Notes under the pieces: generated by a model
Seen by the model: only the letters and a program-made list of their open reading frames with translations
Told to the model about the DNA's origin: nothing
Databases searched by the model: none
Position numbers and translations under genes: made by a program
Shown: positions 9,033-16,586 of the stretch, in pieces
Layout: each line of letters begins with the position of its first letter
How positions within the stretch are numbered: position 1 is the first letter of the stretch
DNA from: an uncultured Lachnospiraceae bacterium
GTDB taxonomy: Bacteria; Bacillota; Clostridia; Lachnospirales; Lachnospiraceae
DNA length: 64,000 nucleotides
Reading direction: 5' to 3'
Assembly: GCA_910577785.1 (NCBI GenBank)
Contig: CAJTNT010000013.1
Location: forward strand, 1-64,000

Positions 9033-10019
9033 CTACTCCATCTGCTTTAAAAGTCTCTTGAGTTCTCTAACATCCAACCATTCCTGATTTGTTCCAGAAC
9101 TGTATTCAAATCCATCTTCTACTTTTTTCCCGCCTGGCAGCAAACGGCTTTCCTCCCACCAATTATAATGGGGATATATGATGTAATGCTTGTCATACTC
9201 ATATGTCATAGCAGAATCTTCACGGGTTACCATGATCTCATGCAGCTTTTCTCCCTCCCGGATTCCCACCTCTTTTCTGGCACATTCCGGCGCCATCGCT
9301 TCAGCCAAGTCCGTAATTCTAAAAGAAGGAATCTTAGAAATAAAGGTTTCCCCGCCTTTTGCCTCCTCCAAAGCCTTAATCACCAACTGTATGCCTTCCT
9401 CCAGGCTGATCCAGAAACGAGTCATGCGATAATCAGTAATCGGAAGTTCCGTTTTCCCTTCTCCTATTATTTTTTTAAAAAACGGAATCACGGATCCCCG
9501 GCTTCCCGCCACATTTCCATAGCGGACAATGGAAAAACGCACCTCCTTTTCCCCAGAATATGCATTGGCCGCGATAAATAATTTATCTGATACCAGTTTA
9601 GTTCCTCCATACAGATTGATAGGATTGACTGCCTTATCTGTAGAAAGAGCCACTACTTTTTTTACTTTACGGTCCAATGCAGCATCTATGATATTCATTG
9701 CTCCATTGATGTTTGTCCGCACAGCTTCAATCGGATTATATTCGCAAGCTGGCACTTGCTTTAATGCTGCAGCATGAATCACATAATCCACTCCGTCAAA
9801 GGCGCGGCACAGCCTGTCCCTGTCTCGGACATCTCCAATGAAAAAGCGTAAAATATCCTTATACTCATTCAGCTTCTCTGCCATAAGAAACTGCTTATAT
9901 TCATCCCGGGAATAAATAATGATTTTCTTCGGTTTATAATGTGTTAAAACATATTCCGTAAATGCATTGCCAAAGGATCCTGTGCCCCCTGTAATAAGAA
10001 TCGTTTTTTGATTCAGCAT
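9033..10019 (-). CDS. pseB: UDP-N-acetylglucosamine 4,6-dehydratase (inverting), PseB
   Basis: 328 residues, close to the known length of PseB. The nucleotide loop is TGGTGSFG (residues 10-17); the catalytic set reads as Asp128-Lys129 in LSTDKAVNP and Tyr137...Lys141 in YGGTK, the same spacing as in FlaA1/PseB dehydratases. The reaction converts UDP-GlcNAc to UDP-2-acetamido-2,6-dideoxy-L-arabino-hexos-4-ulose, the first step of pseudaminic acid. The remaining steps (PseC, H, G, I, F) are not in this window. They may lie elsewhere, or the dehydratase may feed a different 6-deoxy sugar. GGAGG precedes the ATG. Located 33 bases after the Maf gene in the same operon. Confidence 0.9.
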   Translation of the reverse strand: MLNQKTILITGGTGSFGNAFTEYVLTHYKPKKIIIYSRDEYKQFLMAEKLNEYKDILRFFIGDVRDRDRLCRAFDGVDYVIHAAALKQVPACEYNPIEAVRTNINGAMNIIDAALDRKVKKVVALSTDKAVNPINLYGGTKLVSDKLFIAANAYSGEKEVRFSIVRYGNVAGSRGSVIPFFKKIIGEGKTELPITDYRMTRFWISLEEGIQLVIKALEEAKGGETFISKIPSFRITDLAEAMAPECARKEVGIREGEKLHEIMVTREDSAMTYEYDKHYIIYPHYNWWEESRLLPGGKKVEDGFEYSSGTNQEWLDVRELKRLLKQME

Positions 10020-10051
10020 AACGCCGCCTCCTGTTATTCGTATTTTCTGAA

Positions 10052-11923
10052 TTATTCTACTTTTGCCACGGTCTGTTCTGTATAAGTCTCAATAATATTG
10101 GCATACGCTTCTAATAATTCCATATATTTTTTCCCCTGACGCGCCAGTTCCAGTCCCTCTTCTTCTAAGGAATCATAACTAAAATACTGACCAGAACGCA
10201 GAATCTGCTCCGCCCTCACCATTGATTGCTGCAACAGGTCATAATTTACGTTTTCTTCTATTTTCTTGCGGTTTTTCTTTACACGCTTTAAAAGCTTCGC
10301 ATACGCCCGTTTATCCATATTGCCAGAATGGCACAGTTTATCTAATTGGGCGTATATTTTTCTCCCCTCCTTTGCCAATGATATGATCCCATGCACATTC
10401 TTTGGCGTGTCATGAAAATAATTTAAGATTTTCTCCTGTCCTTCTTTATCAAATTCCGGCTCCAGCTGATCGATACAGGACTTTATATCCACTTCTTTTT
10501 TACATTCCTGATTGACCACCTCTGCCAGCGTCATGACCTTTGTCCCCTCAATCTTGGCGCCGCCCTCTGTCGCATTGATAAACTCTACATCATATTTTTT
10601 TCTCCACTCACTGATAAAATCCCCGAACCATTTACGGTAACTGTCCAAATTTGAAAGCGTTGGCACTTCTTTTTGGTAATTTCCCGGCACCATCAAAAAC
10701 TTCTCCGTATTTTCTTCTGGCATTTTTTCCTGAAACGTCCCGTCTGCATGGGATTTGTTATCCGTATAGGCAAGATCCTGTCCAACAAATACGACTTTAC
10801 GGAATCCCAAATGGCAGGCAAAGGAAAATGCATAAGTTGCCACAGAGCCGCCCGAACGAAATCCTTCTATTGACTTGCCGTTCATTTTATACATTTGAAC
10901 GATATAACGGTACCCGTCATCAATAAAAAATTTCTTACCAGTATGGTAATCCATAAGGCTTTTTGACGACGTTGCCTTTGTTAGTAAGGGTATCTCCTTA
11001 GCCGCTTCTTCTTGTTCCGTAAGATTCAAAAGTTCTGCGGTCTTCATTCCATCCAGCGTAGCAAACATATCTGGAACAATGCCCTCTTTTAACAGCCGTT
11101 TCACAGCCGTATCCACAGCGATCAAAAAAGCCTTTCCCTTTGCCCGTTTCAATTCCTTTATATTTTTATTTAACGACGGGCCTGCCGCAATCACAAAAGC
11201 TGGAATATCTGTTGGCATCACTTTCAAGAGGCTGGACGCTTTATACCCTGTCCGAACATACTGGACGTTATGATAAAAATTTTCTGCCTGAAAAGGACTG
11301 AATAATAAATTCGTACCCACTCCCATCTTATATTCTGAAGCGCGTTTCGTTAAGCAATCCAAAAAGTACTTTACTGATTCCATGCATAATTTCACATAAT
11401 TAGGAAGGACAAAATATTTCATCAAAGGTATTTTATCACCATACAGCATAGAGAAAACCAGCCCTTCCAGCCCTTCGTCATTGATTCCCCCCACTACAAG
11501 GGCAACTATCCGTTTCCCGAAAATCTTATCAAAATCTATTCTTTCCAGCTGCTTATAAAAAATAGAAAACAAGGGTTCATACAGCAACAGAACAACGTTT
11601 TCATCTGTCCTATTAACTAATTCTTCCAAATAGTGCAAATTTCCCATGCCCAAGATAAACACTGGGGCATTTGGCACAATTTTACCCAACACCTCAATTT
11701 GATTTCGCGGATGCGCCATTGGATCACGCCTGCCCGCTAGATACAGCTTCCGACCGCCTTTTTTTATAGTCAGAATCTTCTCGCCAGTAAAGGCTGTCTC
11801 CTCTGCAATCTGCAACGCCTCCTTTTCCAGCAGTTCCTCTTTTTTTTCTTCTATGATTTTAGAAATTCCAGGGAAACGCTTTTCCAGCGTGTTAAGGTTC
11901 CTGTTCCGCATTTCCGTTGACAT
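10052..11923 (-). CDS. Motility accessory factor (Maf), flagellin glycosyltransferase
   Basis: 623 residues from the ATG at 11923, chosen because AAGGAG stands nine bases before it; it overlaps the upstream small gene by 32 bases. The central DUF115/MptE-like domain is marked by VFILGMGNLHYL (about 88-99) and FVIAAGPSLNKNIKEL (about 243-258), then IAVDTAVKRLL and PDMFATLDG. Maf proteins transfer nonulosonic or related sugars from CMP donors onto serine/threonine of flagellin in the cytoplasm before export. Its place directly downstream of flagellin is classic. The C-terminal 150 residues are helical and charged. Confident family call; the donor sugar depends on the unusual genes downstream. 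Confidence 0.88.
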   Translation of the reverse strand: MSTEMRNRNLNTLEKRFPGISKIIEEKKEELLEKEALQIAEETAFTGEKILTIKKGGRKLYLAGRRDPMAHPRNQIEVLGKIVPNAPVFILGMGNLHYLEELVNRTDENVVLLLYEPLFSIFYKQLERIDFDKIFGKRIVALVVGGINDEGLEGLVFSMLYGDKIPLMKYFVLPNYVKLCMESVKYFLDCLTKRASEYKMGVGTNLLFSPFQAENFYHNVQYVRTGYKASSLLKVMPTDIPAFVIAAGPSLNKNIKELKRAKGKAFLIAVDTAVKRLLKEGIVPDMFATLDGMKTAELLNLTEQEEAAKEIPLLTKATSSKSLMDYHTGKKFFIDDGYRYIVQMYKMNGKSIEGFRSGGSVATYAFSFACHLGFRKVVFVGQDLAYTDNKSHADGTFQEKMPEENTEKFLMVPGNYQKEVPTLSNLDSYRKWFGDFISEWRKKYDVEFINATEGGAKIEGTKVMTLAEVVNQECKKEVDIKSCIDQLEPEFDKEGQEKILNYFHDTPKNVHGIISLAKEGRKIYAQLDKLCHSGNMDKRAYAKLLKRVKKNRKKIEENVNYDLLQQSMVRAEQILRSGQYFSYDSLEEEGLELARQGKKYMELLEAYANIIETYTEQTVAKVE

Positions 11924-12257
11924 AACTTGTCTCCTTCTCTCTAAAATATTCTTCCGAGAGGAACATTTCCAAATATTCGAATAATCCCTGCTCCAAAGCA
12001 TCCATCATCAGCACATTGTCATCCTCCTGCATCGCCGTCTCACAGTCTTTTAAAATATCAATCAAATTCAGATATATGCCTTCTTCCAGTCCAGAAATAT
12101 CTGTAAGGAACCACTGCACAAATTCCTGAATCTGAGGAATAATTTCCCTGGCATTTTGTGCATAATTGTTGTTCCGGGAGTAAGTCGCATTAAAACCCAG
12201 GAAATTAATGGTTTCATACAAATATTCTATTTTTTCTTCCAACGCTTTCTTCCCCAT
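11892..12257 (-). CDS. Small acidic protein of unknown function between flagellin and Maf
   Basis: 121 residues, acidic and mostly helical (LEEKIEYLYETINFLGF near the start; EYLEMFLSEEYFREKE near the end). No family is recognised with confidence. It follows the flagellin terminator and precedes Maf, whose start lies inside its 3' end (32-base overlap), so the two are translated together. By position it could be a Maf partner, a flagellin chaperone or an adaptor; it does not clearly look like FliS. Coding potential is supported by the full-length frame, a consistent operon position and overlap with a real gene. Confidence 0.65.
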   Translation of the reverse strand: MGKKALEEKIEYLYETINFLGFNATYSRNNNYAQNAREIIPQIQEFVQWFLTDISGLEEGIYLNLIDILKDCETAMQEDDNVLMMDALEQGLFEYLEMFLSEEYFREKETSYVNGNAEQEP

Positions 12258-12279
12258 CCTTTCTGCCGTATATGTTCTG

Positions 12280-12315
12280 TAATAAAAAAACCAGCCGAAG
12301 CTGGTTTTTTTATTA
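12280..12315 (-). terminator. Rho-independent terminator after flagellin
   Basis: A perfect 16-bp stem (12280-12295 pairs with 12300-12315) closes on a CGAA tetraloop. Its lower half is A/T (A7 on one side and T7 on the other), so it can act in both directions. It sits 20 bases after the flagellin stop codon. Read-through past it would supply the glycosylation operon, giving high flagellin and lower enzyme transcript levels; the operon may also have its own promoter, which I could not identify. Confidence 0.9.
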
Positions 12316-12334
12316 CACTTATCATACAGCCCGA

Positions 12335-13519
12335 TTACTGCAGCAGAGATAATATGCCCTGTGTTGACTGATTTGCCTGAGCCAGCATAGACTGCCCTGC
12401 CTGAGCGAGAATATTGTTTTTACTGTATTCTACCATCTCTGATGCCATATCAGTATCACGGATTCTGGATTCTGCCGCCTCTGTATTCTCAGCCACATTA
12501 TCTAGGTTGGCAATCGTATGCTCTAATCTGTTCTGCAATGCACCAAGAGCGGAACGCTGAGTAGATACACGGTTAATAGCATCCTGCACTGCATTCAATG
12601 TAGCATTTGCCATGTCGTAATCATCTACAGCTGGGGCATTAATTGTCACACTTGCGCCAAACCCACCTGCCGTTGTTCCTGTTACTAGTGCGCTGGCAAG
12701 CAATGCCGTCCATGCGCCACTAGCTGCCTCTCCATATATAGAAGCCATAACACTAGCCCCTGAAACTTTTGCCTCATCTATTGTACTCCATTGGGCAGTA
12801 CCAGATACCACTCCATATGATCCATTTGAAGTCATATAAATCATATCATCCTGGAATTTCGCTGCGCCATACGCTTGTGCTGCTGACTTGAACGCTGCCA
12901 GATTTGAAGCTGCCGTCATAGACGCATTATATTCATATTCTACGCCCCTATAATTAATCTTATTGTAACTCTTCGTTTCAGTTCCCTCGAAGTAAGTAAT
13001 ATTCTTCAAACCAAGAGAAGCTGCATCCATCTTATTAATACTAATGCTGATGCTCTGGTTAGAGTTTGCCCCAACATGAAGCTTCTTATCTGCAAAGCTT
13101 CCATCTAACAGCTCCTGCTTATTGAACTGTGTGGTTTCTGAAATCCTGTCCAATTCTTCTGTCAAAGCTGTCAATTCCTGATTGATGGCATCGCGGTCAA
13201 TATCCTGATTGGTATCATTAGCGCCCTGTACAGCCAACTCATTCATTCTCTGTAAGATGCTGTGAGCCTCGTTCAACGCACCCTCTGCTGTCTGAATCAA
13301 TGATACGCCGTCCTGCGCATTTGTGGAGGCACGGTTCAATCCACGCACCTGGCTTCTCATCTTCTCGGAAATTTTAAGCCCTGCCGCATCATCTGCCGCA
13401 CGGTTAATCTTGTAACCAGATGACAGTTTTTCAGAGGATTTTGACTGCGAGCTTGTGTTCACCCCCAGCATCCTGTTAGAATTCATTGCTGCAAGATTGT
13501 GTTGTATTACCATTGCCAT
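12335..13519 (-). CDS. fliC: Flagellin
   Basis: 394 residues. The N-terminal D0/D1 block (MVIQHNLAAMNSNRML, then SSEKLSSGYKINRAADDAAG) and the C-terminal block (RIRDTDMASEMVEYSKNNIL, ending STQGILSLLQ) are those of bacterial flagellins. The variable centre (about 150-300) is alanine-, serine- and threonine-rich, so it offers O-glycosylation sites for the neighbouring Maf. Length is medium for clostridia. AAGGAGG lies eight bases before the ATG at 13519. It is exported by the flagellar type III system and polymerises into the filament. Transcribed leftwards with its own terminator; upstream lies a csrA-like gene on the same strand. Confidence 0.97.
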   Translation of the reverse strand: MAMVIQHNLAAMNSNRMLGVNTSSQSKSSEKLSSGYKINRAADDAAGLKISEKMRSQVRGLNRASTNAQDGVSLIQTAEGALNEAHSILQRMNELAVQGANDTNQDIDRDAINQELTALTEELDRISETTQFNKQELLDGSFADKKLHVGANSNQSISISINKMDAASLGLKNITYFEGTETKSYNKINYRGVEYEYNASMTAASNLAAFKSAAQAYGAAKFQDDMIYMTSNGSYGVVSGTAQWSTIDEAKVSGASVMASIYGEAASGAWTALLASALVTGTTAGGFGASVTINAPAVDDYDMANATLNAVQDAINRVSTQRSALGALQNRLEHTIANLDNVAENTEAAESRIRDTDMASEMVEYSKNNILAQAGQSMLAQANQSTQGILSLLQ

Positions 13520-13524
13520 AATTA

Positions 13525-13590
13525 ATTCCTCCTTGTTTTTAATGTACCTGCCTGTTTATGGCTTATCCCTGGCAGGCCAGTTGCTGCCAG
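13525..13590 (-). promoter_or_regulatory. Flagellin 5' leader: hairpin plus two ANGGA motifs (candidate CsrA sites)
   Basis: In the transcript sense the leader has a hairpin with 7-bp arms (13584-13590 pairs with 13569-13575), directly followed by AGGGA (13566-13570). A second ANGGA motif (AAGGA, 13530-13534) is the Shine-Dalgarno itself. One GGA site at an upstream hairpin and one over the ribosome binding site is the arrangement known from the B. subtilis hag leader, where CsrA bridges both. The csrA-like gene lies just upstream. The rest of 13591-13845 shows nothing else I can support: no convincing sigma-28 or sigma-A promoter and no terminator for csrA. Confidence 0.5.
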
Positions 13591-13845
13591 TTATTTTTTA
13601 TTGGCAACCATGCCGCAAATCCGTTTGCGTACATGCTCTTTCCTATTACGCAGCATCTTTACCACGTAAATAAACTATTTCTGTAGGCCGCCTGTTCTAT
13701 TCAAGCTGGCCATTTATATAATAAGCAGGAACCCTAGGCATCCCTGCATTATTACCTTTTCCATTACATCCCAAATACTTCAATCACTTTTTATCCCTCT
13801 CTATCCAATTCCCCTTATTGTAAAGATTCTTTCCATGCCCACACT

Positions 13846-14160
13846 TCACCCGCCATACTTCCGCAGTGGGTTATTCCTTGCCGCCTCTTCTCTCTTGGCT
13901 TTCTTCCGCTCTTCCATCAGGATCGCCTTAATCTTCTCCTTGGCTTCTGATGAGAGTTCCCTGTCCCTGTGGTGCTTCACTTCATTCCCCGGGTCTGCGG
14001 CCATGCCATACTTCTCTAGCGCCGTACTCCTGACAATGTTCATAGACCGTGGCGCATCCACCAGCACATGCAGGTTATTCGCGCTTCCCCCAGTGAAAAC
14101 CACTTTGATGTTGTCCCCTACCAGCAGGTACTCGCCTGCCTTGACGGTTAATTTCAGCAT
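13846..14160 (-). CDS. csrA: CsrA-family translational regulator with C-terminal extension
   Basis: 104 residues from the ATG at 14160, which has AAGGAGG eight bases before it. Residues 1-50 fit CsrA well: MLKLT start, GEYLLVGDNIKV, then VDAPRSMNIVR, with the RNA-binding arginine at position 44 as in CsrA; Arg6 is replaced by Val. Typical CsrA proteins end near 60-75 residues; this one adds about 45 highly charged residues (SSEAKEKIKAILMEERKKAK...) likely to be helical. CsrA dimers bind GGA motifs in mRNA leaders and block flagellin translation until FliW titrates them. The gene lies upstream of flagellin on the same strand; no FliW is in the window. The tail may tune dimerisation, RNA or FliW binding (inference). 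Confidence 0.8.
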   Translation of the reverse strand: MLKLTVKAGEYLLVGDNIKVVFTGGSANNLHVLVDAPRSMNIVRSTALEKYGMAADPGNEVKHHRDRELSSEAKEKIKAILMEERKKAKREEAARNNPLRKYGG

Positions 14161-14293
14161 ACGAACCTCCTTGTTTCCCAAATTCATTTCCCATATGAAC
14201 GCTTGGAACAGCTGATTGCCTGAACTAATTGCCTGGATTCTTTTCTTACGTCACCGAATATTGCCCAAATTCTTTTTAATCCAGAACATCCTC

Positions 14294-14321
14294 TTGTTCT
14301 GTAGTAACAATCTGCTATAAA
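14294..14321 (+). promoter_or_regulatory. Candidate promoter of the recombinase, overlapping inverted site 1
   Basis: TTGTTC (14294-14299) and TATAAA (14316-14321) with a 16-base spacer resemble a sigma-A promoter reading into the recombinase gene. The -10 box lies inside the inverted site at 14304-14330, and the -35 box just outside it. Strand exchange at this site could therefore separate the two boxes or redirect the promoter. Prediction from sequence only. Confidence 0.4.
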
Positions 14322-14330
14322 CTGTTGCAT
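14304..14330 (+). repeat. Inverted site 1 (left) flanking the tyrosine recombinase
   Basis: This 27-base stretch, read on the minus strand, matches 15344-15370 on the plus strand at 23 of 27 positions, including the central block TTTATAGCA. Each site has internal inverted arms (GTAACA/TGTTGC here; GTAACA/TGTTAC in site 2) around an A/T-rich core, the layout of tyrosine-recombinase crossover sites. The two sites are in inverted orientation and enclose the recombinase gene, so recombination between them would invert about 1.05 kb. Two further hairpins follow directly (14331-14373). Confidence 0.65.
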
Positions 14331-14373
14331 AGCGGGCAGGCCAATTTGCCCGCTCCCAGGTTTGGAACCTGGG
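14331..14373. repeat. Two adjacent perfect hairpins upstream of the recombinase
   Basis: AGCGGGCA (14331-14338) pairs with TGCCCGCT (14347-14354), and CCCAGGTT (14355-14362) pairs with AACCTGGG (14366-14373). They abut site 1 and lie in the transcribed leader of the recombinase. They are not followed by a T-run, so they are not ordinary terminators. They may be accessory protein-binding or RNA structures that limit recombinase expression. Confidence 0.6.
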
Positions 14374-14416
14374 CCAGCTGTTAAAAACATCTGATGAAAA
14401 CAGGAGGTTTCAGAAA

Positions 14417-14995
14417 ATGAGCACAACTCAACCGATTAGAAAGACCGAAGATATTACTGCACTAAAAAATTATTTCCTTTATGAGAAGCGCAATCTGCGT
14501 AATTATACCATCGTATGTATGGGGATTAATTCCGCCATGCGGATCAGCGACCTGCTGTCCCTTAGGTGGGGCGACGTCTATCATTTTGCTAAAGGCTGCT
14601 TCCGGAAACATATTTCCATCCGGGAACGCAAAACGGGAAAGGAGAGGCAGATTGCCTTGAACACAAGCATGCGTAAAGCCCTGGAACTCTATAAAAACAG
14701 CCTTCCAATGGTAACGGAAGAAATGTTTATATTCCCTGGGCGCAGTGAGAAAAAGCCTCTGAGCCGCTGCCAGGCCTACCGCATCCTGCGTTCCGCCGGG
14801 CGGGCGCTGCATTTTGAGACGGACATCAGCTGCCACAGCCTGCGCAAGACCTTTGGGTACCATGCCTGGAAAAGGGGCGTGCAGCCTGCTGTCCTTATGG
14901 ATATCTTCAAACATTCCTCGTACCGTATCACCAAGCGCTACCTGGGCATTGAGCAGGATGATATTGACCAGGTATTCCTGGAGATAAACTTATAG
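14417..14995 (+). CDS. FimB/FimE-like tyrosine recombinase (catalytic domain only)
   Basis: 192 residues. The complete catalytic set of tyrosine recombinases is visible: Arg42 (SAMRISDLL), Lys72 (RKTGKERQI), His140-x-x-Arg143 (CHSLRKTFG), His166 (FKHSSYRIT) and the nucleophile Tyr175 (KRYLGIEQ). There is no N-terminal core-binding (SAM-like) domain, so its size is that of the DNA invertases FimB/FimE rather than of phage integrases. AGGAGG lies eight bases before the ATG. It is enclosed by two inverted 27-bp sites and is divergent from csrA-flagellin. No phage genes, excisionase or attachment duplication are near, which favours a resident invertase over an integrated phage. Confidence 0.9.
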   Translation: MSTTQPIRKTEDITALKNYFLYEKRNLRNYTIVCMGINSAMRISDLLSLRWGDVYHFAKGCFRKHISIRERKTGKERQIALNTSMRKALELYKNSLPMVTEEMFIFPGRSEKKPLSRCQAYRILRSAGRALHFETDISCHSLRKTFGYHAWKRGVQPAVLMDIFKHSSYRITKRYLGIEQDDIDQVFLEINL

Positions 14996-15567
14996 GAACA
15001 AGACCGGCATAGCTTTCATGGAAGCGTACCAGGCGCTAATGCCCACAGAAATAGAATAACAGAAAGCTTTCCGGACTAAATAAACTGAAAAACATACATA
15101 ATAAGCCCAGAAACCAGAAAAATTCGGTTTTTTTCAGATTTTTCCACTTTGCTGGGCTACTTGTCGTGGAAGAACTTATATTTTTTGGATTTAACCCACT
15201 TACTGGGCAATGCAAACCACAGAGAACAGCAAAAAAATACACGAAACTATCGTGCCAGGAACCACAAATCGAAAATTTTAAGAAATTTTATTTTCCCTGT
15301 TAAGTATTTTAGGTTCGGTACGATATATTATGTGTACAGAGAGATGTAACAATTTATAGCAAACTGTTACATCCTTTTTATTATTTGCATTTCTACTGGG
15401 ATCCTACCCACGACAGAGATATTTTACCGTAAATATTATCCCCCTATTTCATACATTTGAAAAATAACTGCTGCAATCCCACTAGCTTTAAAAACCAAAT
15501 AATCAGATTCTTGAATTTGCTACACAAAAATGATATGCTTAAAGCACAGGCAGGAAAGGGACAGCCT
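14996..15567 (+). other. Gene-free stretch between recombinase and Rpn gene
   Basis: No gene is supported here. Downstream of the recombinase lies an A/T-rich nested fold: CTGAAAAA (15085-15092) pairs with TTTTTCAG (15130-15137), AGCCCAG (15104-15110) with CTGGGCT (15152-15158), and a T7 run at 15128-15134; it could serve as the recombinase terminator. Inverted site 2 follows at 15344-15370. From about 15408 to 15505 the sequence is the non-coding upstream part that is also found, diverged, at 16587-16678 before the second Rpn copy. Confidence 0.5.
15344..15370 (+). repeat. Inverted site 2 (right) flanking the tyrosine recombinase
   Basis: This is the partner of site 1 (14304-14330) in opposite orientation, 23/27 identical. 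It has perfect 9-bp arms (15343-15351 and 15365-15373) around the core ATTTATAGCAAAC. Because the right arm runs into CCTTTTTATT it could also work as a weak terminator. As a recombinase target the arms would be binding sites and the core the strand-exchange region. Confidence 0.65.
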
Positions 15568-16521
15568 ATGGCAACTATATATGATGGGGCATTCCGGACA
15601 ATCTTAAATGACTGCCGGAAGCTGATTATCCCCCTAATCAACGAGATTTTCGGGGAAGCCTACACAGGGGAGGAAGAAATCCGTTTTTTCCCCAATGAAC
15701 ATTTTTTGAACCAGCAGGACAAAGCCAATAAGGAACGGATTACAGATACGAACTTTGCCATTCTAGGGAAAATTCCCAAGAAATACCATCTGGAATGCGA
15801 AAGCAGCTACCCAGATGGGAAGATTACGATAAGGCTTTTTGAGTACGACGCCCAGATAGCGCTTGATGAGGGCAAGGTCACAGAGGAAACCCTGACTGTC
15901 TCATTCCCCAATACGGCGGTTCTGTACCTCCGGGCTTACAAAAAGACACCAGACCACATGAGATATGTTATCGTCACACCGGGCGGAACAGTGCAGTATG
16001 ACGTGCCAATTATGAAAGTACAGGCATATTCCCTGGATGATATTTTTGAAAAAGGCCTGCTGATGCTGATCCCATTTTATATTTTCTCACATGAGAAAAG
16101 CTTCCCAACGTACAATAATAATGAGCAGAAGCTGGCAGAGCTAAAGGCAGAGTACCAAAAAATTTTAGACAGGCTTGACGCACTGGAACAGCAAGGCGTG
16201 ATCGGCGCATTTGAGAAGCGGACAATCATAGAGCTTTCTGGCGATGTGATTCAGGAGATTGCACAAAAATATAAGAATGTGCAGAAAGATGTAGGTGATA
16301 TGATGAGAGGCGCATTAATTGATACAAGCGCAAGGCGCATTTTAAACCAGGGAATAAAACAGGGAATAAACCAGGGAATAAATCAGGGAATAACGGAAAC
16401 CAAAAAGAGAACCGCACTTAATATGCTGAAAAGAGGAAAAATGACGATTGAGGAAATTGCGGAAGATACAGGCCTTAGCGTTCCAGAAGTAGAGCAACTC
16501 GCCAAACTCCAAACAGTATAA
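15568..16521 (+). CDS. Rpn family recombination-promoting nuclease / putative transposase
   Basis: 317 residues from the ATG at 15568, preferred because AGGAAAGGG lies just before it. The PD-(D/E)xK nuclease domain covers about residues 1-230 (ATIYDGAFRTILNDC at the start; ECESSYPDGKITIRLFEYDA as a core segment). The C-terminus has a short repeated stretch NQGIKQGINQGINQGIT coded by four 12-base units, then a helix-turn-helix-like end (MTIEEIAEDTGLSVPEVEQL). Rpn proteins cleave DNA and promote RecA-independent recombination; their C-terminal repeats vary in copy number between relatives. A decayed second copy lies immediately downstream. Confidence 0.85.
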   Translation: MATIYDGAFRTILNDCRKLIIPLINEIFGEAYTGEEEIRFFPNEHFLNQQDKANKERITDTNFAILGKIPKKYHLECESSYPDGKITIRLFEYDAQIALDEGKVTEETLTVSFPNTAVLYLRAYKKTPDHMRYVIVTPGGTVQYDVPIMKVQAYSLDDIFEKGLLMLIPFYIFSHEKSFPTYNNNEQKLAELKAEYQKILDRLDALEQQGVIGAFEKRTIIELSGDVIQEIAQKYKNVQKDVGDMMRGALIDTSARRILNQGIKQGINQGINQGITETKKRTALNMLKRGKMTIEEIAEDTGLSVPEVEQLAKLQTV

Positions 16522-16586
16522 AACTATGGAATGATAGCAAAGGACTGTATCCAATTTATGATAATATTACGACTGTGATGATGCTT

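Noticed and set aside
13520..13845. Sigma-28 (FliA) promoter for flagellin
   Set aside because: I looked for TAAA-N15-GCCGATAA on the minus strand and found no match good enough to report.
14207..14382. 8-bp inverted repeat AACAGCTG/CAGCTGTT as possible recombination sites
   Set aside because: Too short and itself nearly palindromic; the 27-bp pair at 14304 and 15344 is far better supported.
14184..14426. 80-codon minus-strand frame in the csrA-recombinase spacer
   Set aside because: No ribosome binding site, overlaps the inverted site and two hairpins, and shows no family resemblance.
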